From: Candidatus Omnitrophota bacterium
GTDB taxonomy: Bacteria; Omnitrophota; Omnitrophia; Omnitrophales; Aquincolibacteriaceae
Length of the DNA: 64,000 nucleotides
NCBI GenBank assembly: GCA_903820505.1
Contig: CAIJHQ010000045.1
Coordinates: 1 to 64,000 of the forward strand
Direction: 5' to 3'
Under the pieces are notes generated by a model that searched no databases, had not been told where the DNA came from, and was given only the letters and a program-made list of their open reading frames with translations. Both the position numbers and the translations under genes were made by a program. Below are positions 45,025 through 53,886 of this stretch, piece by piece. Numbering within the stretch: the stretch's first letter is position 1; every line of letters starts with the position of its first letter.

Positions 45025-46533
45025 TCAGCCCTCCCCTTCGCTAAGCACATCATCCTCTGCAAGCGGCGGAGCAGATCTCTTTCGAATTGCGGCCCAAACT
45101 TCAGCGAGGATCCTCTCCTGCTTCTCCATACGCCAAATAAAAGGGGCAAAAAAAACTATGAGAAGTGCAGTTTTCGAAAAAAAGTTCGCCACGCCCGAAC
45201 CCATCCAAGAAAGCCGATCGATCACAAATACTCCCCCAAAAAGCACGGACAAAAGCAGTGTAATCTTGCCCAAATGAAACCCGACCGACCGCCAATTGGT
45301 GAAAATCCTCTCGGTGACTCCAAATGTTAAATAACCATAAGCAATATAACTCAACGTCGTACCCCAAGCGACACCCAGCAATCCCCAGCCGAGATGGATA
45401 AAAAGAAAATTTAAACCCACATTCAAAAGCGAGGCCAGGGCCAGAATCGGAAACCTGATCCAATAGCGATCCAATGTTGTCAGAACCTGGGAGGCAATCC
45501 GCGCTATCAAAAAGAAAAACGTCCCCATAAGAAATATCTTCATCGGGAGCAGCCCGGATACGAATTTGGGAAGAAACCAAATAACGAGTGGCGGCGCGGC
45601 ATAGATCGAAATTCCGCAAATAAACGGCACAAGAAACGACAGGAGCATGACAGGTTTTAGAAGATGGCTGCGAATGCTGGCAGGATCCTCATGCTTACCA
45701 TATTTGACCAGAGTGTGCCGAAAGATGACATGTACAAAAGCCATCGGAATGGCATAAACGAGCGTCGCGATCATCATCGCGATCGAGTAAAACCCAACTT
45801 CTTTTAGACCCAGATATTTTGCGATGATCAACTTGTCAAGACTTTGGAAGAACGTCGAAAGAAAAGTAATGGAAATGAGAGGGAGACCCAACCGAAGCTG
45901 GTTCCAAAGTTCGCGATTGTTCCAGTAAAATTTGAATTCATAGAATTTTTTTTTGTAAATATAAGCAAGGGATCCCCCGGTAATCAAGGCCACTCCCAAA
46001 AACATCCCATAAATGCCGAAAGGGCGCACAAGAAAAAGAACCACCGCAAGCATTCCGACGGCATTGAGGATAGTGACATCACTGAGAATGCCGAACAACT
46101 GATCGGAGCTGAGAAGACTTATCACGATGTCATAAAAACGCTGGAGAAAGAGAAAAACGGTCAAAAAAAGGAATCCAATGCGCAAGGAAGCTTCCAAGTG
46201 ATGCCATTGCCACAGCGTGCAAACGAGTATGATCACGGCCGGTATAAATGACATCAGCATTGAAAATGTCATGGTCAGATCGCGGATCTTTTCGGCTTTT
46301 TCGTTCTCCCCCTTTCCCCTGAGAATTGAATAGTCGCGCGTCATAGCGCGAGTCGTACCAAAACTGGCATAGCCGCAGTACCCCAAAACAACCTGCAGCA
46401 TCGTCCAAGTTCCCATCGCCGTCGGACCTAGGTAGGCACGCATCGCAATGCTCGTGACGGTCCCCACAGACTGCGACACATAGGTCGCAAACCCCATCGA
46501 GAGCGTGTGTTTTATAATGTTTTTTTTGCTCAT
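45025..46533 (-). CDS. Polysaccharide flippase (Wzx/MATE-like, MOP superfamily)
   Basis: About 502 residues with 12-14 hydrophobic segments; the N-terminus reads TLSMGFATYVSQSVGTVTSI and RAYLGPTAMGTWTMLQVV, the usual first two helices of oligosaccharide flippases. It moves undecaprenol-linked repeat units to the outer face. Start at 46533 has GGAAG upstream. A paralogue is at 59096-60574, with similar openings (YLGPTAMGTWTMLQV against ILGPVQTGIWATLQV). Confidence 0.92.
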   Translation of the reverse strand: MSKKNIIKHTLSMGFATYVSQSVGTVTSIAMRAYLGPTAMGTWTMLQVVLGYCGYASFGTTRAMTRDYSILRGKGENEKAEKIRDLTMTFSMLMSFIPAVIILVCTLWQWHHLEASLRIGFLFLTVFLFLQRFYDIVISLLSSDQLFGILSDVTILNAVGMLAVVLFLVRPFGIYGMFLGVALITGGSLAYIYKKKFYEFKFYWNNRELWNQLRLGLPLISITFLSTFFQSLDKLIIAKYLGLKEVGFYSIAMMIATLVYAIPMAFVHVIFRHTLVKYGKHEDPASIRSHLLKPVMLLSFLVPFICGISIYAAPPLVIWFLPKFVSGLLPMKIFLMGTFFFLIARIASQVLTTLDRYWIRFPILALASLLNVGLNFLFIHLGWGLLGVAWGTTLSYIAYGYLTFGVTERIFTNWRSVGFHLGKITLLLSVLFGGVFVIDRLSWMGSGVANFFSKTALLIVFFAPFIWRMEKQERILAEVWAAIRKRSAPPLAEDDVLSEGEG

Positions 46534-46570
46534 TTTTCTTCCGTTCAAATACCGCGGGCGTTTTTCCGCG

Positions 46571-47284
46571 TTAAAGAGAAAGCTTAGAAACGATCGGCTT
46601 GGCGGGATTTCCAGCAACCACCGCGCCCTCCGGAAAGGACTTGGTCACTACCGAACCTGCGCCGACAACCATATTGCGATTTATGGTAACTTCTTTTAAA
46701 AGAATTGCTCCCTGCCCCACCCACGAACCGGCGAGCACCCTAATTCCCGCATTGGGAAGATTCGCGGGAGTTCTAGAAAGGTCGCCGCAGCTCAGAACGA
46801 TCCGTTGAGTCTCAGGATCCCTTTGATGCCCCCTCCCTCCGGCGATTGAAACTTGCGGCCCTAAAATGGCCTGCTCGATTAAAATTGTTCCCGTAATATC
46901 GCACCCCCGGGCAATCCATGCCTTTTCACGAATGGTGATAGTTCCATTCAAAAAAGCTCCTTCGCCAAGGGTAACGCCAGCTTCGATCGAAACATTCCCT
47001 GAGTAAATCCGGACGTTATCGCGGATTTCAACATTATCACCAATCGTAATGAGCCCACCGCTTGCATCAAGTAAAACGTTCCTTCCGATAAAACAGTTTT
47101 TACCAATACGAATGTTCTTTCCACCCGATATAATCAAGCCTGGAAAAACCTTACAGCCTTTCCCTAAACTCTGTATCTCGAAGAGAAGCTTGGCTCGCAA
47201 CAAGAAGCAGTGCGCCATCCGCAGAATCTTTAAGAGAATCGAAGCGAATCTCTCAGAAGATAATCTTTTCCTGATATTTCTCAT
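46571..47284 (-). CDS. Hexapeptide-repeat acyltransferase (LbH family)
   Basis: About 237 residues. Left-handed beta-helix repeats run from KNIRIGKNCFIGRNVLLDAS through IEIRDNV-like turns to AGSWVGQGAILLKEVTINRN, ending VVGAGSVVTKSFPEGAVVAG. Such proteins O- or N-acetylate sugars using acetyl-CoA. I start at 47284, where GGAGAG is well placed; an ATG eight codons earlier lacks a site. It sits between a sulfotransferase and a flippase and probably modifies the same repeat unit. Confidence 0.88.
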   Translation of the reverse strand: MRNIRKRLSSERFASILLKILRMAHCFLLRAKLLFEIQSLGKGCKVFPGLIISGGKNIRIGKNCFIGRNVLLDASGGLITIGDNVEIRDNVRIYSGNVSIEAGVTLGEGAFLNGTITIREKAWIARGCDITGTILIEQAILGPQVSIAGGRGHQRDPETQRIVLSCGDLSRTPANLPNAGIRVLAGSWVGQGAILLKEVTINRNMVVGAGSVVTKSFPEGAVVAGNPAKPIVSKLSL

Positions 47285-47331
47285 ACTAGCTCTCCCCGGC
47301 AACCTCATAAAAAAACATCACAAAGCTTCAC

Positions 47332-48528
47332 TCATGCTGACCTATCCCCTTTAGACCCGACAAGGTAATCCCAATATCCTTTCTCGTAAAAAAAACCATC
47401 GATCATTCTCCCCCAGCACAGCTTTGTCCCGAAGAAGAAAAGCCTTGCCGATTCTAACAGGAATTGGCCCAACTTCCAGAATGTTGCATATACAAACTTC
47501 GAAGGAAGTATCTTACGACACCATGCGGCCGTCTCGCTATAGGAGATCTCCCCTTTCCCGCCGAGATAGGAAAGACCTATGCCGACCCCCGGAGATTTTC
47601 CGGTCGGATAGCAGAGTTTTCGAAGCTCGGGCCAGCAAAAATATTCAATGCATTTCTGTTTCTCAAGTGGCAGCCGTTCCTTCCATTGGTTAACAAACAC
47701 GGACGAAATGGTATTGATTCCTGCAAGGTCGGCATAGCTGGTGTTGGCAACCGGAAATTCCTTTTTGAATATCTCATCAGAATACGGCAATCCGAGATAG
47801 TCCGTTATCCGTCGGAACTCCGCAGAAGGCTGCTCGATCAGATCCTCATATTTTAGCGACAAAAATCGATCGCGCAGCTCTCTCTCAGCAGGACGCCTCA
47901 AGCGCCAAGACCAATAGACAGATTTCCGCCAATCCCGCACATTAAAAATCAACGGATAAGGTGACTTTGAATGCAGATTCGAACTAATGATCGCACGAGG
48001 GTCGCGCAAAATATGGATGAATTTCATATTAGGGAAGGTCTTGGCAAGCGGCAGGATCATATGCTCACACCAAGCTTCTTTCAAACCCACAAAACGAGCG
48101 TTCTTTTTCTCCCAGGAAGTTAAGAGTATTGACATCAATTCTAAAAATAGCGCATCGAAGGAACAGGCGCGGCATTCAGACAGGCCTTGCTTCAAGACGG
48201 GACAATAGCGCCCCCCCCTTTTTGCTACTCGCTCTAAGATGGATTGCCGTTGATGCGCTGGAATCTCGTGTCGCAGATCGGTAGTCTCAAGGAATTTACG
48301 GACAGCCGGATGACCTGAAAAGAAAAAATTATCCATCGGATAAAAAGCATCTTTCACGATCCCAAGTTCGTGAAAGTAAGCGAAATGATGAAAAGCTCGA
48401 AAAAACTCATTCAGGGGATCAGGAAAACAGGCGACCTCCGGATGGTGGTTCAGTGACTGGGTTAAAAATGTCGTTCCACTCCTTGCAAGACCCGTGATCA
48501 TAAGAAAAGAAGATCGATGATTAAGCAT
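47332..48528 (-). CDS. PAPS-dependent sulfotransferase
   Basis: 398 residues. The N-terminal phosphosulfate loop is MITGLARSGTTFLTQSL (10-26) and the 3'-phosphate site is MKFIHILRDPRAIISSNL; a later LSLKYEDLIEQPSAEFRRI is also diagnostic. The region between 105 and 135 has a CPVLKQGLSECRACSFDA cysteine group that other sulfotransferases here lack. It overlaps the FemAB-like gene by eight bases. Acceptor unknown. Confidence 0.92.
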   Translation of the reverse strand: MLNHRSSFLMITGLARSGTTFLTQSLNHHPEVACFPDPLNEFFRAFHHFAYFHELGIVKDAFYPMDNFFFSGHPAVRKFLETTDLRHEIPAHQRQSILERVAKRGGRYCPVLKQGLSECRACSFDALFLELMSILLTSWEKKNARFVGLKEAWCEHMILPLAKTFPNMKFIHILRDPRAIISSNLHSKSPYPLIFNVRDWRKSVYWSWRLRRPAERELRDRFLSLKYEDLIEQPSAEFRRITDYLGLPYSDEIFKKEFPVANTSYADLAGINTISSVFVNQWKERLPLEKQKCIEYFCWPELRKLCYPTGKSPGVGIGLSYLGGKGEISYSETAAWCRKILPSKFVYATFWKLGQFLLESARLFFFGTKLCWGRMIDGFFYEKGYWDYLVGSKGDRSA

Positions 48529-49549
48529 CTATTATCGGTCCTTCGTCAAACCGTTTTACACCTCGAAACCAAACCACCCGCTGCCCGCCAAATCCCCGCT
48601 TAAACAAGGCGATATTATTCGCTTTTTCTGTATATTCGAGCTCTTCAGGAAAAGGTTGCCAGCCCAATTCAAAGAACCGGTCTTGTCGTGATTGCGCATA
48701 CTCAATCGCAGACCAGAGCCCCAAATGTCCTATTCCGTCTTTTGCATCAGCTTCGGGGTGAAGTGCGGATGAGCTGTAATACACGTAACCGTTGTAACGA
48801 AAAAAATAATATGCCCCCACCCATTCTTGGGTATCCCGGACAATCCCGACCAAAAAAGCCTGACCGCGCGTAACCATCTCGAACATTTTTTCGAACGTCT
48901 CCAAAGGGCGCGTCTGCCTTCCCGCAGCCCGAAAATGCATTTTTCGATACTCGTCAAAAATACCCCGGTCAGACCGGAACTCATCCATCAAAAGAACTTG
49001 ATATTTCGCTTTGGCGCGACTGATAAGGGGGCGGTAGCTCTTCCTGACCGCCCCCCAGATGACTTCCCGGTCTTGATCAAGCCGAACAACTTGGCTGGAT
49101 GTGGATGTATCCTGATAACCATATTTGCGAAGATAATTACACAAGGTCACTCCGGAGACCACCTCACAGGACTCAATGGCGGCATTGTGGAGAACAGCCC
49201 CCTCCTTCTTCGCAAGCTCTTCTATTTTTTCGAACAAGGCTGCCTCGACTCGAAGCCGGGCGCCCATAGTTTCGGGAATAAAAAAAAGAGGGGCGCGTAG
49301 ATACCCACCTCCGTAGGAGAATTCGAGCCGACCCTGGTTTGAGCACAGATAAAGAGGCACGAAGGCACTGCATTCTTGTGTATCTTGCAAAACAAAAAAA
49401 GACAAGTTTTTCACAAGCTTGTCCGCCAGATAATAACGCTCAAAACATCGCCGTAAATCCGTATAAAATATCGTGGCGTGGCGCGCCCTGGGGATCTCCT
49501 TAGCAAGCAACTCGGTGAATTCTTTTGAGCCAGAAAAAATATATTTCAT
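48521..49549 (-). CDS. FemAB / GNAT-fold transferase
   Basis: 342 residues. The C-terminal half shows KSYRPLISRAKAKYQV, YRKMHFRAAGRQTRPLETF and GAYYFFRYNGYVYYSSSALH, matching the FemAB-like acetyltransferase_6 family; the N-terminal half is a degenerate second GNAT fold. Members use aminoacyl-tRNA for peptide bridges or acylate polysaccharides and lipids in clusters such as exosortase loci. In this cluster, acylation of a glycan amino sugar is more likely than peptidoglycan bridging, by context. Confidence 0.82.
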   Translation of the reverse strand: MKYIFSGSKEFTELLAKEIPRARHATIFYTDLRRCFERYYLADKLVKNLSFFVLQDTQECSAFVPLYLCSNQGRLEFSYGGGYLRAPLFFIPETMGARLRVEAALFEKIEELAKKEGAVLHNAAIESCEVVSGVTLCNYLRKYGYQDTSTSSQVVRLDQDREVIWGAVRKSYRPLISRAKAKYQVLLMDEFRSDRGIFDEYRKMHFRAAGRQTRPLETFEKMFEMVTRGQAFLVGIVRDTQEWVGAYYFFRYNGYVYYSSSALHPEADAKDGIGHLGLWSAIEYAQSRQDRFFELGWQPFPEELEYTEKANNIALFKRGFGGQRVVWFRGVKRFDEGPIIDA

Positions 49550-49558
49550 CTTCCCCTT

Positions 49559-51313
49559 CTATTTTTTAGCAGACAACAAAATGGGCGCGATAATCTCTTC
49601 CGGAGCAGGCCCATCGCTGTTAAGACACTCACGCCTTGCATGATCGAAGCGGGGATCGTCCCGTTTAAAATCACCTTTCAAAAATAAACCGAAGATTAAA
49701 CGCAGCTCCTCGCGGCTGTTAGCTTTCAGAAAAGCGTCAAAGGACTTGAATTCCTCCCACAGCGTGCAATGCCGATCATGATAAGAAATAGTGGGACAGC
49801 CAAGCGCCAAGGCATCGATCCCAAAAGTGGTGGCATGGACAATTGCAAGATCCGCACTTTTTATCAAAAGAAGCGGGTCCATTTCCTCGATAAGGACGGC
49901 CCGGCCGGATAGCCCCCGTTTCTCGAGCGATTCACGGCAAAAACGGCTATTGGCGTCCTTCTTGTTCTTAGCTTTGATAATGAACTGTACTTCCGGATAC
50001 TCGTGGATCAGCTCCATGACTTCGCCCAGAAATTCCTGTTGCTGCTTAACAAAAAGGCGCCTCCGATGCGGTGCTGAGTTCGTGAAAGCGACCAGCACTA
50101 TCTTTTGGGATGGATCCATTTTAAAACGTGTCGTGATTTTTTTTCGTGCGACTTGGACATTCATTTTCAAATACGGGCTGTAGCGGCCAGAACCGGAGAC
50201 AACAATCCGGCTCTCAGCCAAACCCCACCGTTTCAACTTTTCTCTCTGAGATCTTCCCCATACAAATATCTTGCTGGCCGTAAGCGGAAGGTAAGAAGAT
50301 TTTTTTCCAACAGAACCGTGGCAGACAACATAAGCGGGGACCTGATGCTGCGCGGCGACCTGGCAAAAAGCATTTTTCGCGGGAGCAATGTCTTCATCTA
50401 AAAGAGCTCCCTGAAGAGCCGACGCTTTTTCAAAAAAAGCATGCATCGCATCGATCTTGCAAAGAAGTTCTGGGAGCTGGTTCTTGAACAACGCTTGCGC
50501 CTTGCGCCACATGAGATCCGACCAATCCAACCCAGAAGACCCCAGCCCCTGAAAGAGATTCTTTTTCCTTAAGACATCCTGAAACTTTTTCGCGAGATTG
50601 TTATACCCTTCCGCGTCCCTAGGATCCAAGACGATCTGGTTATAAGCGCATCCCGTCAAAGCGGCCTCCCACCATATGCGTGGACTTCGTACATCCGTAA
50701 AGAGAATCGATGCCTGCCTTCCAACCGAATCAAGGACTGAAGAAATTTTTTTAATGTCTGAAAAAAAAGCAACCTTTCTTCCCCTAAAAGACCCCCATGA
50801 CAATTGAGCGGGCCACCAACCGGCACCACCATGTAAGGAAGTCCTGAATTGGATCGTCTCTCGATGTAAGGTCGCAAAAGGAGCGGTCACTTGAAAATGC
50901 CGCGAAGCCTTCGAGTCTCCGGATAAGATGAGCTGTTTCATAAATGGAGCGTCCAGATCCTCTGCATGGTCCTCAACCCAGACTTCGTGCAACGGAAAGC
51001 TCCTTAAAACACGCCCCAAAAGCTCAAAACGGCTGTCACAGAAAGAGCCGAGATTCAAAAACGTCTTCTTAAAACAGCGGAATATATCAACACCGCGGAA
51101 GACAAACTCAGACCTTCTGAGGCTTTGTTCATAAAAATGTGAGAACCTTTCAAAAAAAGCATCGGTAATACGATCATCCTCATCCGGAAGGATATATTCA
51201 AGGGGATACGAATCGGCGGGACCGGGCGCTATTGAAAATACATGATCAAAGCCTTCGGGTTTCACATCAACGTTACTTTCGAGGATTAGAAGTCGCTTAG
51301 GGGCGGCAGACAT
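49559..51313 (-). CDS. Putative GT-B glycosyltransferase, surface carbohydrate biosynthesis
   Basis: 584 residues. The N-terminal third is unfamiliar; the C-terminal part has ASKIFVWGRSQREKLKRWG, SGSGRYSPYLKM, KIVLVAFTNSAPHRRRLF and LIKSADLAIVHATTFGIDAL ALGCPTISYHDRH-type sequence, which together look like a nucleotide-sugar or CDP-polyol binding GT-B domain. I do not recognise a named family. It sits two bases from a sulfotransferase gene and ten from the FemAB-like gene. Confidence 0.6.
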   Translation of the reverse strand: MSAAPKRLLILESNVDVKPEGFDHVFSIAPGPADSYPLEYILPDEDDRITDAFFERFSHFYEQSLRRSEFVFRGVDIFRCFKKTFLNLGSFCDSRFELLGRVLRSFPLHEVWVEDHAEDLDAPFMKQLILSGDSKASRHFQVTAPFATLHRETIQFRTSLHGGAGWWPAQLSWGSFRGRKVAFFSDIKKISSVLDSVGRQASILFTDVRSPRIWWEAALTGCAYNQIVLDPRDAEGYNNLAKKFQDVLRKKNLFQGLGSSGLDWSDLMWRKAQALFKNQLPELLCKIDAMHAFFEKASALQGALLDEDIAPAKNAFCQVAAQHQVPAYVVCHGSVGKKSSYLPLTASKIFVWGRSQREKLKRWGLAESRIVVSGSGRYSPYLKMNVQVARKKITTRFKMDPSQKIVLVAFTNSAPHRRRLFVKQQQEFLGEVMELIHEYPEVQFIIKAKNKKDANSRFCRESLEKRGLSGRAVLIEEMDPLLLIKSADLAIVHATTFGIDALALGCPTISYHDRHCTLWEEFKSFDAFLKANSREELRLIFGLFLKGDFKRDDPRFDHARRECLNSDGPAPEEIIAPILLSAKK

Positions 51314-51314
51314 C

Positions 51315-52352
51315 TTACAACTTCCTTCGCAAACGCTTCCTGGAAGCAGGGGTTTTCAGAGAATAGGTTTGCGCATAATTAAACCATTTATAGTGCTCCG
51401 TCGCCGCATCGGCGGCCTCGATCTCGGTATAACAGGACGCATAGCCGAACCGTTCCATCACAGGACGGAAATTATGCTCAATCACTTTCGCTTCATGAGG
51501 AGTGATCCTTTTTTTCCAGCGCCCTAAGCTCCCCCTAGAGATTGAATGGAATTTTTTGTTTTCAAAGTTATTACCATCCCACGGAATGCCGCAAAAAGAA
51601 GGCGTCAATAAGGACACCTGATAGGAAATATTTAAGAAACCGGCAATCTTCTTCAGAGTTGTGACCGGGTCAGTCACAAGATCCTCGTAACGCACAATGA
51701 AATACCGATCGCGACCATACCGCTTTTGATTGAGTTCGGCAAACTCCATACCCAGCTTACCCCGGTCGATGACGCTCTGGAGTAATCGCTCTTTAGAGTC
51801 AAAATAATGGCAATACTCCTTTTCCCATCCTGCTTTGATGGCAGCATAATTATCGCGAGGGTCTCTCAGAAGATGGATAAATTTCGCCTCAGGATACCAC
51901 TCGAACAATGTCGCGGCGTAAATTTCAACACTTGTTGTTTTCTCAACCCAGCACTTTTGGTCCTCACTACTTTGTGACAACGTTTTCCATGCGGCATAAA
52001 TAACTGCGGTAAAGAAGTCGCGGGTTTTCTTCTGCCCCGTCTGCAGACACTCGCGAAATGATTCTTTAAGCTTTGCAAAACTATAACCGGGGCAAGCGTC
52101 ACTCCCGACCCATTCTCGGAGAATATCATCGAGCGCCTTTAAAATCGCTTTTACAGCCCACCTTTCCTTTTCGGAATCAGAAAGTTTCAAATCGTCGAAA
52201 ACCGGGTAAAATTTATAAAAAAAACCCGATTCTCCAGGGTAAACGAACAGGTCTTTATGACCATCGAATAACGCCGCGAGCATGGTTGTCCCGCATTTCC
52301 GATGTCCACCAATAAATACAGGATGATTCTTTATTTTTTTCCAGCTGGTCAT
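51315..52352 (-). CDS. PAPS-dependent sulfotransferase
   Basis: 345 residues. Phosphosulfate loop FIGGHRKCGTTMLAALFDGH near the N-terminus (13-32), 3'-phosphate site KFIHLLRDPRDNYAAIKAGW, and FIVRYEDLVTDPVTTLKKIA, the same three-part pattern as its two neighbours in the cluster. Pairwise the three are dissimilar outside these motifs, so they probably use different positions or sugars. A GGAGG site lies just before the ATG. Confidence 0.92.
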   Translation of the reverse strand: MTSWKKIKNHPVFIGGHRKCGTTMLAALFDGHKDLFVYPGESGFFYKFYPVFDDLKLSDSEKERWAVKAILKALDDILREWVGSDACPGYSFAKLKESFRECLQTGQKKTRDFFTAVIYAAWKTLSQSSEDQKCWVEKTTSVEIYAATLFEWYPEAKFIHLLRDPRDNYAAIKAGWEKEYCHYFDSKERLLQSVIDRGKLGMEFAELNQKRYGRDRYFIVRYEDLVTDPVTTLKKIAGFLNISYQVSLLTPSFCGIPWDGNNFENKKFHSISRGSLGRWKKRITPHEAKVIEHNFRPVMERFGYASCYTEIEAADAATEHYKWFNYAQTYSLKTPASRKRLRRKL

Positions 52353-52361
52353 GTTCCTCCG

Positions 52362-53753
52362 TTACGCTAATCGATTTTTTCTAAAAATCAATCCTTGTTT
52401 TTCAAAACATTCAACATATGCCCGGATTGTGTCGTATGGCAAATTAACAAAGGCGGCAATTTCCGCCACAGAATTATTCCCGTCCAGGCAGGCCACAATC
52501 AGATCAACCGCAGCATTCAATTCCGGCTCAACGCGCCAATCAACCCAAAGTCCGAAGCGGCTCAGAAAAGGCGGACCCTTAAACTTTGGGACCGGAACAA
52601 AATCATCCTCCGGATGCCCGGAAAACTCTGGCGCACAACGAAAAATCTTTTCGGAAGGATCCGGAATAGTTCTGTTTTTCTCGAGGATATCGAGGCATCC
52701 GCTAATCATGTGAAAACCCTCTTCAATTTTATCGAAATTGAGACGAGCTGGAGTATCTTCGTTGCTGTGATATTCGCGAAAGTACAGGGGGCCAGAATTG
52801 CGTCGGTTGAATGCAATGCTGGGCACATGCATTGGGGGGCATGCCAATACCATTTCGTCATTTGTGACCCCTCCCTGCCGAAAAGGCATAATCTTATATT
52901 GATCTGATTTGTAGTGGTTGCCAAGGTGCTCTTTAGCTGCCCGATCCAATTGCGTATCACCTGAAACACTTTGCTGAAAATGCAGCAACAAATCTCGCCC
53001 CAAAAACTCGCTGTAGATCGCATAGACGAGGTCCGGGATAACAGCCTCATTGTTCGCTAAAAAGGCAATGGTCCCTATCGTCTCCGGGACAAAAATAAAA
53101 AGGTACGAATAGAATCGGTCCGAGGTTTCCCGCAGCTTATAATAGAGCGCAAGATTCACGGCAGCGCCGGTCAGCGAATCATTGCACTGAAAAGGATGGC
53201 AAATATCCGATATCACGAGGATCGTGCTTGCAGTTTTTCCGGGTAAGAAAACCGAACCGACGCGAAAATCATCATCGTAGTAACGTGACTTTATGACCGC
53301 TCGATAAGTCCCCTTCGGGTCGAGATCCCGGACGAGCTTATAAGGAAGATTGAATCCCCAATCGAGCGTTCCGTAGTATCGAAAATACCATCGGATGAGA
53401 TCCGGATAATCCCGGTCCGTATGCGTATGCTTCATTAGCTCATCGTAGGAAACGTCGCGATCGACCGAAAGCGACCCGCTCCAAACACAAAGCGGCTCAT
53501 CCTTAAAGTCAATCAATTTGCGCTGCCCATCGCTTAGATAAGCCTCGGCAATATCCCACTTTCTAGGCAAAATCCATGTCCAAGCATCACTACCGGTTGG
53601 GTAGGATTCGATCTCCAGTTCCGGAATAAATTCACGCTTAATCAAGTAAAGGGCCTGGTCTAATCCCGGACTACAGATGGAACGATTAAGTGGAGCGATT
53701 GTCTCAATAAACGACCGAAAAACATCGACCGAATTCTTTATGGCTGATTTCAA
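52362..53753 (-). CDS. DUF4910/DUF2172 aminopeptidase-like protein with C-terminal winged helix
   Basis: 463 residues. The central part has LVISDICHPFQCNDSLTGAAV, EYHSNEDTPARLNFD and FIFVPETIGTIAFLA, resembling the M28-like peptidase fold of the DUF4910/DUF2172 group found in glycan clusters. The C-terminal 60 residues (DGNNSVAEIAAFVNLPYDTI...) read as a winged helix. Zinc ligands would be the histidine and aspartate of HPFQCND, the histidine of EYHSNED and others. Substrate unknown; amide hydrolysis on a sugar is one option. Ten bases from a sulfotransferase. Confidence 0.72.
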   Translation of the reverse strand: MKSAIKNSVDVFRSFIETIAPLNRSICSPGLDQALYLIKREFIPELEIESYPTGSDAWTWILPRKWDIAEAYLSDGQRKLIDFKDEPLCVWSGSLSVDRDVSYDELMKHTHTDRDYPDLIRWYFRYYGTLDWGFNLPYKLVRDLDPKGTYRAVIKSRYYDDDFRVGSVFLPGKTASTILVISDICHPFQCNDSLTGAAVNLALYYKLRETSDRFYSYLFIFVPETIGTIAFLANNEAVIPDLVYAIYSEFLGRDLLLHFQQSVSGDTQLDRAAKEHLGNHYKSDQYKIMPFRQGGVTNDEMVLACPPMHVPSIAFNRRNSGPLYFREYHSNEDTPARLNFDKIEEGFHMISGCLDILEKNRTIPDPSEKIFRCAPEFSGHPEDDFVPVPKFKGPPFLSRFGLWVDWRVEPELNAAVDLIVACLDGNNSVAEIAAFVNLPYDTIRAYVECFEKQGLIFRKNRLA

Positions 53754-53886
53754 AATACCCCCTCAACCTCTAACGAGAAATGAAAAGCATGCACGACTTC
53801 GTAGGCCGTAAGTGCATCACGCCTGTTAATCGTCCGTTTCGGAATTCTCACCCGGCCTTACTTCGATGGGCTTCATTTGGTTTTCA

